Positions 22,617-33,110 of a DNA stretch of 64,000 nucleotides are shown in pieces. How positions within the stretch are numbered: position 1 is the stretch's first letter; each line of letters starts with the position of its first letter. Origin of the DNA: Hsuehochloa calcarea (lineage: Eukaryota > Streptophyta > Magnoliopsida > Poales > Poaceae); the NCBI GenBank assembly GCA_036346395.1, contig CM070609.1, positions 47,998,777-48,062,776 on the forward strand, written 5' to 3'. The notes beneath the pieces are model-generated. The model saw nothing but the letters and a program-made list of their open reading frames with translations. It did not search any database and was not told the DNA's origin. Both the position numbers and the translations under genes were made by a program.

Positions 22617-24400
22617 TGTGGATTTCATGGTGATATGTCCCAGATCTTAGGATGATGTGACAATTGGCAATGGCGTTTACGGTTCGTCGTTTCACGTGTT
22701 TTCGACAAAGGTACAGTATTACGACGAGGCGGTCCGACCGGTCCTAGCATCGGCGGTCCGATCGGTCCCAAATCGGTCGGACCGGCCATGTGCGGCGATC
22801 GGACCTACGTGACCTAAAAGTGGTCAAAACGAGCTGGGCCAAAAATAGGTGTTGTAGGCAAGTGAGGGGATCCCAATGCACTTGGTCTCATAATTTTTGG
22901 AGTCTCCAGTAAGAAGTTCTATTCGTTTTTAATTTCCAGAAGGTTTGAATTTGGGAGTTTGAATTTGGCTAAGTCCCAAGGCGGTCCGACCGCTCATTGT
23001 GGAGCGGTCCGACCGCCATGGAGGGTCCGACCGCTCACTGGAGCGGTCGACGGTGAATAACTTGAACGTCCGCCAACTTCGTGGCGATGTTGTTTTGTTA
23101 GGTCAAAGTCATTGGTTTTATGGCATATGATTTGCATGATGCATGTTTTGACTAACATGGGTCAAGTTGTGAAGAACTTGTTCCTAATTCGTGTTTGCTT
23201 GTCCGTGGTTGTGCAGTTGCTTGGTGGTCAACGACGGTCAACGGCGAGGAGGATCGGACTAGACTCGAGAGTTGAGGTCCGAACGATCGACGATGCGGGT
23301 GAGGTCAACGACTCAAGCGTGACACAAGATGGACAAGGGTGACCTATTGGCGAATCCATGGCGCATGGTGAAGCGGTTTAGGTCAAAAGGTTAAAGACGG
23401 TGCTTATGGCGTGCGTGTGTGACCCGCTTGTTAGTGGGCCTTAACGGAGCCCAATTAAGTCAAACCCTAAGAGTTTTAGGCCTCCACTATAAATAGGAGG
23501 AGATGGTGGTGCACTCTCTCTCTCTCGCTTTTTGTTTCAAAACCCTAATTGTCTTTAGGGAGTTGAGGTGGAGGCAAGGGCTCTTGATGGTTTGTGGTGA
23601 ATTTCGTGATCTTTGATTGTCCATCGATCCATGATGGTGTGGATGTAATCCAAAGAACAATCACGAAATCAATCTATGCAAGGTTTGCTTGAGATAAGTC
23701 TCTTTTCGTTCTTGCTTTCAATTTCGTGTTTTTAGGGCTTTCTTTGATCCGCGAGTTTGTGTTTGATTCTTTCACGTGAATTAGCTTGCTGTGATATGTG
23801 TGAATCTATCTAGCATCATCTTGATCATCAATCCTCACAAACAAGCTTTAGGATCAAGTTTTGTTCTTGCCCTTTTAGACCTTCGTTAATCAATTGGCAA
23901 TTGCTCAAGATCGCTCCAAGAATTATCATAATATTCGATTGAATAGGTCCTCAATAGCATATAGAAGGTGTGTGCAAAGTTTCATAAAGATTAGAGTTGA
24001 GAATCAAAGTTTCACCTAATTGCAACTTCGTCATCTGGCCGATTTTATGTTGCGGATCGGTTACAGAGTCGGCCGGTCGGATCGCCCGTCATCACCGGTC
24101 CGACCGATTTTGAGCGGTCCGACCAAACCTAACACCGGTCGATCGCCGGCAATCGGTCCGACCGATTGGGTCCAATGGTCGACCGCCCCGTCTTTGTGAG
24201 TCTTTGCAATCTTAGTTGATTTTGTAGCATCGCTTAGGGGTTTAATTGGATTCAATACTAGTCTTCCATCAGTCTTGGTATATTGATCTTCATAGCTTTC
24301 TAATAGCTACTGGAGTGAAATTGTATTGAGTTCATAATTTGTGAAAAAGTGAGCGTGCTCCTATTCACCCCCCCCCTCTAGTCGCCTTTACGGTCCAACA
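22617..24400 (+). repeat. SIRE-B 3' LTR
   Basis: TGTGGATTTC...GGTCCAACA, 1784 bp, collinear with 15913-17665. TATA box TATAAATA is at 23488-23495. CGGTCNGACCG-type motifs again cluster near both ends (22728-22800 and 24060-24180). Differences from the 5' LTR are concentrated in those CG-rich clusters. Confidence 0.9.
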
Positions 24401-25132
24401 CTAACAATCTGACAGACAGAAAACAGCGACGGTAAAACTTGCATAACGTTTTATTGGTAACTCTAAAAATTGTGTTATTTATCAACATGGAAATCTTAGA
24501 GAATTATCTACAACATTCATTTTGGGTGGCATTTCTGATTCGGCCTCTAAAAATTCAAATTGGCCAGACAAGACAATCTGCCAATTCACGTCAACCCTCC
24601 TAGACAGTCGCGGTAAAACTAGCATAACTCCTAAACCGTGACTCCAAATCAGGTGATCTTGGTTCCAATAGAAAGCTAAAACCGAGAGCTAGAACGTTCT
24701 AAGAGGTGATCAGATCAGAAAACGTACGTGTCTTACCCAAAACTGACGAGCAACCACGCTGCACAAATCTGATCAGCTACCTCTCCTTGGTTGGCCCTCC
24801 AAAAGTCGCCTCCTCGCCTTCCTTCCAATGGACCACCGCAACGGGCTTCGTCGGGGAGGGAGAAGGGGCTGTGGAGAAGGTGGTGGCGCAGGGGAGAGGT
24901 GGGGAGGGGCGGCGCACAGCAGGGGAAAGGTGGAGGTGGATTAGGGTTTTTGGGGGGTGGGCACCCCCCCTTGGCCGGCCACAAGAAGGCCCCTCCTGGG
25001 CCGCGGCCCAGGCCCAGGTTGTCGAATAAGATCAAATAACCCCCTGTCGTTTCATGTTTTACTATTCCTCTTATTCCCTTTTCTCCTCCCGGCTAATTCT
25101 GTAATTTACCGATCCGATTTTCGGGGTATTAC
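24401..25132 (-). repeat. Tekay-C 5' LTR, remainder
   Basis: It matches 9008-9772 of the 3' LTR, including the GC-rich block and the end CGGGGTATTAC. The terminal A is missing before SIRE-A gag text resumes at 25133. LTR sequence equivalent to 8058-9007 is absent between 15912 and 24401. The ORFs here are compositional. Confidence 0.8.
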
Positions 25133-25762
25133 TGGATGGCTCCAAAAGCTCCTTGTCTTTCTTGCATAACTCATTTGTGATAAGGTTGCCCAAGAGACCG
25201 GTTGGTGTCATCATTAGAATTCGGATTAATTGAGAAATAAAGCTACCAACGTCTCATATTTCTCCGGTAGAGCCCTAAGTATTTTAGACACAATATCAAC
25301 ATCAATTAAGTTAGTGCCTAGACCCTTGAGTTCATTTACAATGTTGTTAAGACGATAATACATCTCGGTGATGTTTTCATAAGGCAATATTGTAAATATC
25401 TCATATTTAATCCGAAGTCTATGCAATTTGGCTTCTTTGACCATGGATGCGCCCTCATGAATTTTCAAGAGCATAGCTCACTCATGGGCGGCTTCGAGGT
25501 TGCTCACTCGATTGAACTCATCCACATTCAAAGCTCCAAAGAGAGCATTCATGGCTTGAGCATTGAGGTGGGAGTTTCGTTCCTCAAGATCTGTGGGGTG
25601 TATAGGATCAAGTGCCATAACGAAACCCTCACTAACAATTCTTCATATGCTTGGGATCATGACCTTTAAATAAATAGACATTCTTATTTTCCAATAAACA
25701 TAATTTGAGACATCAAATAGAGGTTCTTTTCCTATTGGCATACTCTCACTAGCCAACCATTC
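25133..25762 (-). pseudogene. SIRE-A gag N-terminal part
   Basis: Minus-strand text from 25760 reads EPLFDVSNYVYWKIRMSIYL-type gag start, HPTDLEERNSHLNAQAMNALFGAL and then (25474-25226) the UBN2 core IHEGASMVKEAKLHRL, YEIFTILPYENITEMYYRLNNI, LKGLGTNLIDVDIVSKILRALP. After a frame break it ends GNLITNELCKKDKEL up to 25133. It continues across the Tekay-C insertion at 7969. LTR-E truncates it at 25763 before the start codon region is complete. Confidence 0.8.
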
Positions 25763-27108
25763 TGTAACATCCTGATTTTCAGAATCGGGGTGTTAATATT
25801 TAATTTGGCGATCTAATAAATATTTAGCGTTATTTTAAAATTTTCTCGTGTTTAAGTAAAATGATTGCTTCTAAAATCAAATTCAATTAATTAAAAAGGT
25901 TGCATTTAAAGTTAAAACAAATTTTTTAAAAAGAAGCAATAAAAAAATTAAATTAATAATAATAATAATAACCAATACTTAATAGAATTGTTGAGAGCCT
26001 ACAATTAAATTAAATTATTTTGTTTCTTGTTTTCACATGCATTTCCAAAATCATGATGCATACATTAGTATCACCGTTCTCATTTTCCAATTCGACCTAC
26101 CACGGGCAAAACAACCGCATGTCCCTTATTTTCTGGTCATCTCTTTCATTTTGTGACGCTGCTAACTCCTGTCGCTTCTCTCCTTCAAATCTCTGCCGAA
26201 ACTTCAAAACCAAGCTATGCATATCATACCACCGCGATCGTCATCGCACGAGCAACCCAATTCTGCAATTTACATTCGCATGCATGACAATTTGAGTGAA
26301 TTCGCAAAAAGGAGGAAGAACTAGCAGATAAAATACATGTGTGTCCATTCTTTATTTTTTTCAACTTCTCTCCTCGCAATCATCAACAAGAATCAAGAAT
26401 TCGACAACACATGTTATATTGTATCAATTTTTGTCTCGAGGGCATTCCGATTCTATAATCGGTTTACGGATGCAAAGTCGTTTGGACTACTTAAAAGAAA
26501 GAGAGAGGAAAAACTATACTGCTATTCATCTTTCAAGCAAATAGGAGATTTAAATATTTTTAGAGAGCATCGCACTCTGGATAAATTCATAAAATTTTTA
26601 CCCAAGTATTTACACGGTATCAGAAAGCTCCCCTAAAAATTTCGTAATTTTTGGAGCTAAGAAACTACGTCTAAAAATTACCTAAACACCTCAGCCATTT
26701 TACAAATTCTGAAATCACTGTTCATTCAAATTTTTGTATAGCCGAACAGCACCATCTCTGCCATCTTTTCTCCCAACACCCAAAGTCACATGCCGCTGCC
26801 CATGTCACCCCACTTCCCCATTTCTTTATCCCCCAAGCCGAACCATCCCCTCCCACCCAGTCATCTTCTTTCCCCTGCCAACTTCTTTCTTCTTTTGCAC
26901 AACCGAACAGAACACACGCCCACTTCTAGTCTCCCAAGCAAGAACTAGTTCATCTCTTCACCTTCTCTCTTTCAAATCTCCACCCAAAATCGAAAAGCCT
27001 TCCATGCATGTTATACCATCACCTTCCCCACCACCTAAGCAACCCATTCATCAAATTTGTTATCGCATGCGAGTTGATTTGGATGTTGTACAAGAAGAGA
27101 GAAGAAAC
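25763..27108 (+). repeat. LTR-E, first part
   Basis: It starts TGTAACATCCTGATTTTCAG, a Tekay-type LTR terminus, inside SIRE-A gag (flank CATTC). It is AT-rich at first (AAT microsatellite near 25953-25971), then pyrimidine/C-rich (26730-27000). Tekay-D interrupts it at 27109, and the sequence resumes at 37132. No coding domain is seen; the proline-rich ORF at 26734-27129 is compositional. Confidence 0.6.
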
Positions 27109-27227
27109 TGTAATATTCTGAAAAAATAAATAAATAAATAAATAAATAATAACGTCTTTAAGGGCTTGTGCGTAATTAAATAAATAGAATACGTGAAAAT
27201 AGGATAGTTCAGAGTTTTTTTAAGGGC

Positions 27228-27235
27228 TATATAAA
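27228..27235 (+). promoter_or_regulatory. TATA box of Tekay-D LTR
   Basis: TATATAAA, about 120 bp into the LTR and upstream of the GC-rich leader; repeated at 34752-34759 in the 3' LTR. Confidence 0.65.
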
Positions 27236-28939
27236 TCGTGGGAGTGGATTATAGAAAACCCTATTTCTTTCTTGTCCGGTGCGACGCCCCAGCAGCCGCC
27301 TCCAATTATTTTCTCCAGCCGCCAGCTCTTGTTTTCGTGGTCGCGTGTGTGAGCCCCTACCGCCGCGTGGACGGCGCCTTGTCGCTCGCCCAGGGACTCG
27401 TTGGCTGTGCGAGATTGTTGTGGACGCTGCGGTGTCAAAGCGCTGTCTGCTGCGGAAGCCGACCAACAGAGCGTCCCGCCACGTGAAGCCCGCTGTCGTG
27501 AAGTCGTCGGCTGTTTGGCCGTCGCGTGGAGAAGATTTCTTTTGAGGTTTGCTGCAATTGATTCTTTAATGCTGTCGCTTGATTAGATGGTGCTGCTCTC
27601 TTTTCACGCATGCATGAGGGCACTCGTAGTTAATTAGGTGTGTTCACGTGGCTAGCTTTGGTGATTAGTTAATTATGCAAAGTACTACGTATACAAGTAT
27701 ACATGATTAACTAGTTAACTCGCGTATTGATCCTGCATGCTTGCAGCGGCTAGCACTAGAAAATTTACTACCGTGGCTTTGCTTTGTATGTGTGTATGAA
27801 GGCATGAACAGTAAGGAAAAAAAATTAGGAGAAAAGAAGTAGAGATCCGATTTCTTGTGGGTAACGAAATGCAATTTTCGTTTCTCTGTTTTCTAGGTTA
27901 ATTAGAGATTGTTAGAGAGGTTTTATAATTTTCTAATAGAGAAGCTGATTAATAGATCTGTTTAGCCTGCTATTCTGTTGAACGATTTATTCGGGTACCT
28001 TAATGGCAAATTTTGGATATATCATCTACTAGTTAATTGTAGATAATTTCGATATGTTTCTATAGCATATTTAACCATGTCAATTGGACAAGTATAACTC
28101 GAGTTATGAATTTTGGAAGACTGCTGTCTTTGTAGCCGTCTTTTTTTCGGTACTGTTTTGGTAGATCATATATTAAAAATAGTAAATCCACTAATTAGAG
28201 TTTTTGATCTACATGAAAGATGTAGATAATTGTCCAATGGTTCTGTAGAATCTAAAAACTCGAATTTTGGTTGGATAAAACAAACGTTATGAATTTAGTA
28301 AGACCCGCTGTTCCGAAGCGGACAGATTGGTTTTCTGGGCTAGAAACGGAGGGTTAGATGATTTAATTAGAAGACTTTGTAATCTAAGAAATTGAGGGAA
28401 ATTTTGTGTAGAATCCAGAACTGGGTGGTTAGTCGTGATCGGACTTTTGAGTCAAAAGTTATGTTCGTTTTAGTACCAAGACAACAATGGGTAACTATTC
28501 GGTACCGGAGAAGCGTGGTATATTTGGGGACGGGTAGGAGCGATGTCTATTGATTGCTATTTTTGATGATGTAGCTTGTATTGAAATTTGTGTATATAAT
28601 GTAGGAGAGGCGTCGTGCTTGTTGCCATCTTCTAGCCAAACCGTGCGTCGCAACTAGTAAAGGCAAGTGCATGGTAGACATCGATTAATGATTGATCACT
28701 GTTTTCTTTATCTTCCATTACCATTATTGTTGTGCTTTTATTTTATTTGATTGCAAGCAATGGAATGGTAAGGATCTATATGGTTAATGGACATGATGAA
28801 AAATTGGATATGGTGAGTATTATGAAATTATGCATGTTTGCATTCATAAGCATCTTTGCATATGAGCAGGTGATCATGAATGATCACAACTCCACGGGAG
28901 TGGAGGAGGTCCCCGATCCTTGTGGAGGAACGGGCTTGA

Positions 28940-28967
28940 GAGTGAATGTTGTCGCGAGCATTCACTC
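28940..28967. other. Hairpin in Tekay-D LTR
   Basis: A perfect 9-bp stem (GAGTGAATG 28940-28948, CATTCACTC 28959-28967) has a 10-base loop containing TCGCGA. It lies about 630-660 bp from the LTR 3' end. A smaller TCCA...TGGA stem lies just upstream near 28901. The 3' LTR copy is identical (about 36470-36497). Confidence 0.7.
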
Positions 28968-29599
28968 ATGCTATACCCGATATCTGTGAAAGAAGTGCAT
29001 GTGGACATGTAGATTAGAGTTGCATTGATATATGAGATGAATGGGTGTGAAACAAAGAGGAGTTAACAGCATGAGAATATTAATAGAAGTGCATGTGATG
29101 ATAATGAAGTTATTGATTACTGTTGATTTATTATTGTTCGTTGTATATTAATGTATTTGCTGAGTCGTGGACTCACCCTTGCTCTTTTGTTGTCTTTAGG
29201 TGATCTTCGAGAACGCCGTGACTGAGAGCGACTAGAGTACATGGATTAAACCCATACTTCAATCACATGATCATTTGCCATAAGAACCTTTTCATTCAAT
29301 GTTGGATTACTCTTGGTCATGTTAGAGGCTGAATAAAGTTTAGGTCACATTTTGAACTAGATTATTTATTTCAATGATTTGGATTCAGTAGTTGGTGCTA
29401 TCCTGGATTGTTTACCTGGTTATATTTCCCCTTGCTTATTTACTCTTGCTTGATTCATAATTATACATGCTCTTTTGTGGTCCATGGATATGTTTATTGA
29501 TGTTTTCCTTGCTGTAATTTTATAGTGTGTCGATAATTATTAGTTTAGAGAGTAGTGTGGTGGCATTCTAGGCTCAGTGTTGGGCTGGGGTGTTACAGT

Positions 29600-29611
29600 T
29601 GGTATCAGAGA
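29600..29611 (+). other. Primer binding site of Tekay-D
   Basis: TGGTATCAGAGA two bases after the 5' LTR; complementary to initiator tRNA-Met. Confidence 0.85.
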
Positions 29612-29857
29612 GAGGTTTTAGGTCCGTGGTGAATAGATTAACAACATAGGCAAACTAAAATTTTTAAAATTTGTTTTAGTTTTAGTAAATCAACTAAAAT
29701 TTGCTAATGGTTAACTAACCTAAAATTTGACACACTAGTGCACAGTAGGTTAGAGAGGTACGATCATCGTTTTACGCTTTCGTTATGTTGTTTATAGATG
29801 CATGATTTTATTTTGACCTTTGGACTCATTGTGTATTGTTGATTGTGGTTGATAGCT

Positions 29858-31000
29858 ATGCCGAGGGGTAGAGGACGTGGTCGTGGTGGCCATGATCGTG
29901 GAGGTCGGGGCATGGCGAGGGTCCATGGAGCCACCTCCTGTAGTGAGATGAGTCGATGGTGAGGGGTTCTTTGCTGACCCGCCTCGGTTGTGGTCGAGAT
30001 GAGACCCCGCTTTCTGGCCGAGAGAGTTGGTGGAGAGATCCGTGCTCTTCGTCAACAGCGCCGGCACCCTATTCTTCTGCAAAGATCTGTTGTTGCTCCC
30101 TGCCGCACCTCCACCGGTTCGAGGCGCGATGACGCCTCGAGAGTGGATGGGATTGAGGTTGGATCCCTTTGTGGTCGGGCACACTCGCCCGTGCACCATC
30201 GGGTTGCGCTACATGGAGAGGTAGTTTGGAGCTTTGGAGATGTCTTCACATCGAGGGTCCGCTTTGTAGCCTTCGGTGAAGGGCAAGCGGATATTTGGTG
30301 GAGGGCGTGTTGTCTTCGAGGACCGCCACTCAAGGGCTAGTCACTTGGGAGGACTTTGTTGATCAGCTCAAGGGAAAGTTCTACCCCTACTCTTTTGTTG
30401 AGAAGATGGAGGTTGCCTTGACGACCTTTGCTCGGGAAGAGGTCTATTCTTTGAGTATGAGGTGAGTTCAACAACTTAGTTCGCCGTCCCTTGATGTAAC
30501 GATGATCTTCGAAAGTCAAGAGGTTCCGTCGGGTCTCACCCGAGTACCGACATGTGTTGGGAGCTACTCCACTCGTGACTACTCTGTTGTGGAGCAAGCT
30601 AGGGGCATGGAGTTGGAGATGCACTCACAAAGGGCAGCAAGCCTCGGTGGATCGTTGCTTCGGTGGTGACGGAAGAGGAGCTCTAGTGAGAGAAGTGGTC
30701 TGCATTCAATGACCTTCTTTCAAGAAATTCAAGGAGGACCATGATCCTTCAAGTCTAAGCAATGAGGCCGTTTCCTTCTTGGTGCCTCGTTCTTTTGCAG
30801 TACTCGGCTCTTCGTCTGTCCTGGCGGGGCATGCTTTGCTTTAAGTGCGGTGATGGACACTGTGTGCTGAGTGCTCTTGGACGGGATTGCGTTAGTGTGG
30901 CCGGCCGGGTCACAAGGAGCGGTGTGTCGCCGTAACCTCGCTAGCGTGATCAAGTGGGAGCTCGTGACATCTTCTTCTTGATGGGTCTTGCTCGAGGATC
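29858..31000 (+). pseudogene. Tekay-D gag, heavily frameshifted
   Basis: ATG at 29858 opens MPRGRGRGRG, matching the basic start of Tekay-C gag. Further on, in changing frames, TPREWMGLRLDPFVVGHT, a relic of RYMER (near 30213), GQADIWWRA (near 30285), FVEKMEVAL... and CFKCGDGH of the zinc knuckle (about 30835) follow in the right order. Many small indels lie in CG-rich text, so no long frame survives. The order equals Tekay-C gag, so the identity is secure even though the frame is not. Confidence 0.7.
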
Positions 31001-31560
31001 TTTCGGATGATGATTGCTCCTCCAGTACGCCATTTCCTTCGCTTGGCGCGCCCAAGAGGGTACCATCGGCACCGCCACCTTCGCACCGCTTCAGTTGCAC
31101 GACCGCCTTACCGCACCGCCGGCAGATTGTTGGGGCTCTCGCCCTGACCTCGTCTTCTTCGCCATGGCGCCACTGAGTGTACGCCATGCCCACATGAGTC
31201 CGGGTCGTCTGACGTGGTGACATGTACTTTGCTTGTGGATTCATTTGATGCTTTAGTCCTTTTTATTCAGGGGCTACCTTTTCGCTTGTCTCGACGGCGT
31301 TTGCTAGAGAGCGAACTTGAGTATGCAAATGGATTTCTCACCAATGTTAGTTAGCTCTCCGGGGAATTATTGCAAGCTCTCTTGCTTGTCCCGGTGTTCT
31401 ATTGTCATTGATGGAGAGAAGTTCACGCGAACTGATAGTTATTCAAATGGAGCCGCTCGACGTTATCTTGGGTATGGATTGGTTGCACTCTTATCGAGCC
31501 GTGATATCTCGCTCAGAGAAGATCTCATGCTGAACCCGCCTGGGAGACTTTGACCTTTCA
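31001..31560 (+). pseudogene. Tekay-D linker and protease remnant
   Basis: Text near 31210-31250 corresponds to TLLVDSFDALVLF-type protease sequence. SMQMDFSPMLVSSPGN, CPRCSIVIDGEKF (near 31390-31430) and ILGMDWLHSYRAVIS (31465-31515, out of frame) follow as in Tekay-C. The Asp-Ser-Gly active site expected near 31265 is destroyed. Confidence 0.65.
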
Positions 31561-31655
31561 GGAGTGCGCCTCGCGCTCTTTCGATGTTAGTCGACCGTTT
31601 CCGGTCAAGCAGATGATGGCCAGGCTTCTCCTAGCTCTTTGCGAGAAACCGAAGC

Positions 31656-32640
31656 GTGGCTTCGCAGATTGAGAAAATTCCGGTGGTTAGTGATTATCCG
31701 GATGTGTTTCCGGTGAGCTTAGGGCTGCCACCTGCGCGAGACATGGAGTTTCGCATTGATCTTGTTCCGGGTACTCGTCCCATCTCGATGTCTCCATATC
31801 GACTAGCACGTCCGCTTCAGGACGAGTTGAAGAAGCAATTGGATGATTTGTTGGCTAAAAGTTTGATTAGGCGAGCGATCGCGTGGGGAGCTCTGCTCAT
31901 TCACAGAGAAGAAGGATGGGAGTTGGCGCATGTGTGTTGATTACCGTGCGCTTAATGCAGTCACAATCAAGAACAAATATCCATTGCCCCGCATTGAGGA
32001 CTTGTTTGATCGGTTGAATGGAGCTCAAGTATTCTCCAAGATCGATCTCCAGTCAGGGTATAATCAAATCCGTGTGCGTGAGCAGGATATAGAGAAGACT
32101 GCTTTCTCCACCAGGTATGGGCATTATGAATTCAAAGTTATGTCTTTTGGACTGACTAATGCACCTGCTATTTTTATGGAGACCATGAACAACATGTTAC
32201 ACGAGTATCTAGATGACTTCGTGGTGGTGTTCATTGATGATATTCTTATTTATTCCAAGACCAATGAGGATCATGAGCGTCATTTGAGGTTGGTTTTAGA
32301 GACTTTGAGAGAGCACAAGTTCTATGCTAAATTGAAGAAGTGTGAGTTCTGGATTTCAGAAGTGAGTTTTCTGGGTCATGTGATTAATCCTCAGGGCATT
32401 GCTGTTGATCCTAGCAAGGTCTCTACAGTGGTGGATTGGAAGAGGCCGACTAATGTGAAGGAGGTGAGGAGTTTCTTGGGCTTGGCTGGTTATTATCGGC
32501 GTTTTGTGCAGAACTTCTCTATCATCGCCAAACCGATGTCTCAACTTACTCAGAAAGGGGTAAGATTCCAGTGGACTGATGAGTGTGAGCGCAGTTTCTG
32601 CACTTTGAAAGAGAGGTTGGTGACCTCTCCTATTCTCACC
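31656..32640 (+). pseudogene. Tekay-D reverse transcriptase
   Basis: The first frame (31656-31940) gives IEKIPVVSDYPDVFPV, FRIDLVPGTRPISMSPYRLA and LLAKSLIRRA. A CG-rich frameshift near 31880-31920 is followed by the long frame from 31930: CVDYRALNAVTIKNKYPLPR, FSKIDLQSGYNQIRV, MSFGLTNAPAIFMETM, catalytic FIDD at 32230-32241, CEFWISEVSFLGHVINPQG and FLGLAGYYRRFV. The polymerase core is intact from IDYR-equivalent to the connection. Confidence 0.9.
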
Positions 32641-33110
32641 CTTCCCGAACCAGTGGAAGCGATTCACGATCTTTTCGAGATCGCCTCGAGTGGGTCTTGG
32701 CCGTGTGCTTATGCAAGACGGTAAGGTGATTGCTTATGCGTCGAGATGCTTAAAGAAGCACGAGTAGAATTATCCCACTCATGATTTGGAGTTGGTGCGG
32801 TTGTCTTTGCTCTCAAGATTTGGAGGCATTATCTATCTGGCGAGCCTTGTGATATTTTCACGCATCACAAGAGTCTCAAGTATATCTTCACTCGAAGGAT
32901 CTGAATTTGAGGCAAAGGAGGTGGTTGGAGTTGATCAAGGACTATGATCTTACTATTCAAGATCATCCGTGCAAGGCCAATGTAGTTCTCGATGCTCTTA
33001 GTCGCAAGGCGATCGCCGCTACCCTAGATTGCCTCATTGCTGATTTTGATCGCATGGGAATATCTTATTGTTATGCGGGCACATCACATGTTGAGACACG
33101 CTTGATTCTT
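32641..33110 (+). pseudogene. Tekay-D RNase H
   Basis: After VTSPILTLPEP the frame is lost in CG-rich text (about 32655-32690). The DASRVGLG-, AYASRCLKKHE- and NYPTHDLEL-type motifs are readable piecemeal, and the last block (32907 on) gives QRRWLELIKDYDLTIQDH and ALSRKA. It is disrupted by at least three indels and an in-frame TAG at about 32766. Confidence 0.8.

Larger units (their letters stand above)
15913..24400 (+). mobile_element. SIRE-B, internally deleted Copia element
   Basis: This plus-strand element has 5' LTR 15913-17665, PBS, gag, a fragment of integrase, RT, RNase H, a 1.9-kb non-coding tail and 3' LTR 22617-24400. It lies in the 5' LTR of Tekay-C. The flanks TAGTG (left) and CTAAC (right) do not match, and about 950 bp of host LTR are missing at this point. 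Protease and most of integrase are deleted, so it is non-autonomous. Confidence 0.85.
7970..25132 (-). mobile_element. Tekay-C, chromovirus element with two passengers
   Basis: This minus-strand Ty3 element has a 3' LTR (7970-9772), PPT (9773-9785), pol (9854-13544), gag (13557-15306), PBS (15546-15557) and 5' LTR (15560-15912 plus 24401-25132). It sits inside SIRE-A gag. The outer 260 bp or so of the 3' LTR (the equivalent of 15560-15820) are missing at the left edge, so no target duplication is visible. A TRIM sits in gag and SIRE-B in the 5' LTR. Pol has only a few stops, so it is younger than SIRE-A. Confidence 0.8.
2984..25762 (-). mobile_element. SIRE-A, decayed Copia element split by insertions
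   Basis: Reading leftwards on the minus strand, one finds gag N-terminus (25762-25133), gag middle (7969-7580), gag C-terminus with a zinc knuckle relic (6894-6161), protease, integrase, RT and RNase H (3409-2984). This is the canonical Copia order, and the motifs match SIRE/Maximus. The gag is interrupted twice: by a solo LTR (6895-7579) and by Tekay-C with its passengers (7970-25132). The 5' LTR is not in the window because LTR-E begins at 25763 inside the start of gag. Stops and frameshifts throughout show an old, inactive copy. Confidence 0.75.
27109..29597 (+). repeat. Tekay-D 5' LTR
   Basis: TGTAATATTC...GGTGTTACA, 2489 bp, with an AAAT microsatellite at 27121-27150 (eight bases longer than in the 3' copy). 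It has a TATATAAA box at 27228-27235 and a GC-rich leader (27280-27540). No gene is present; short ORFs are shared with the 3' LTR and lack domains. Confidence 0.95.

Noticed and set aside
26734..27129. 131-codon Pro/Ser-rich ORF
   Set aside because: Pyrimidine-rich leader-like text in LTR-E; it ends in the Tekay-D LTR.
28732..28989. 85-codon ORF with a hydrophobic start, repeated at 36262-36546
   Set aside because: Present in both Tekay-D LTRs; no family match, and it spans the LTR hairpin region.
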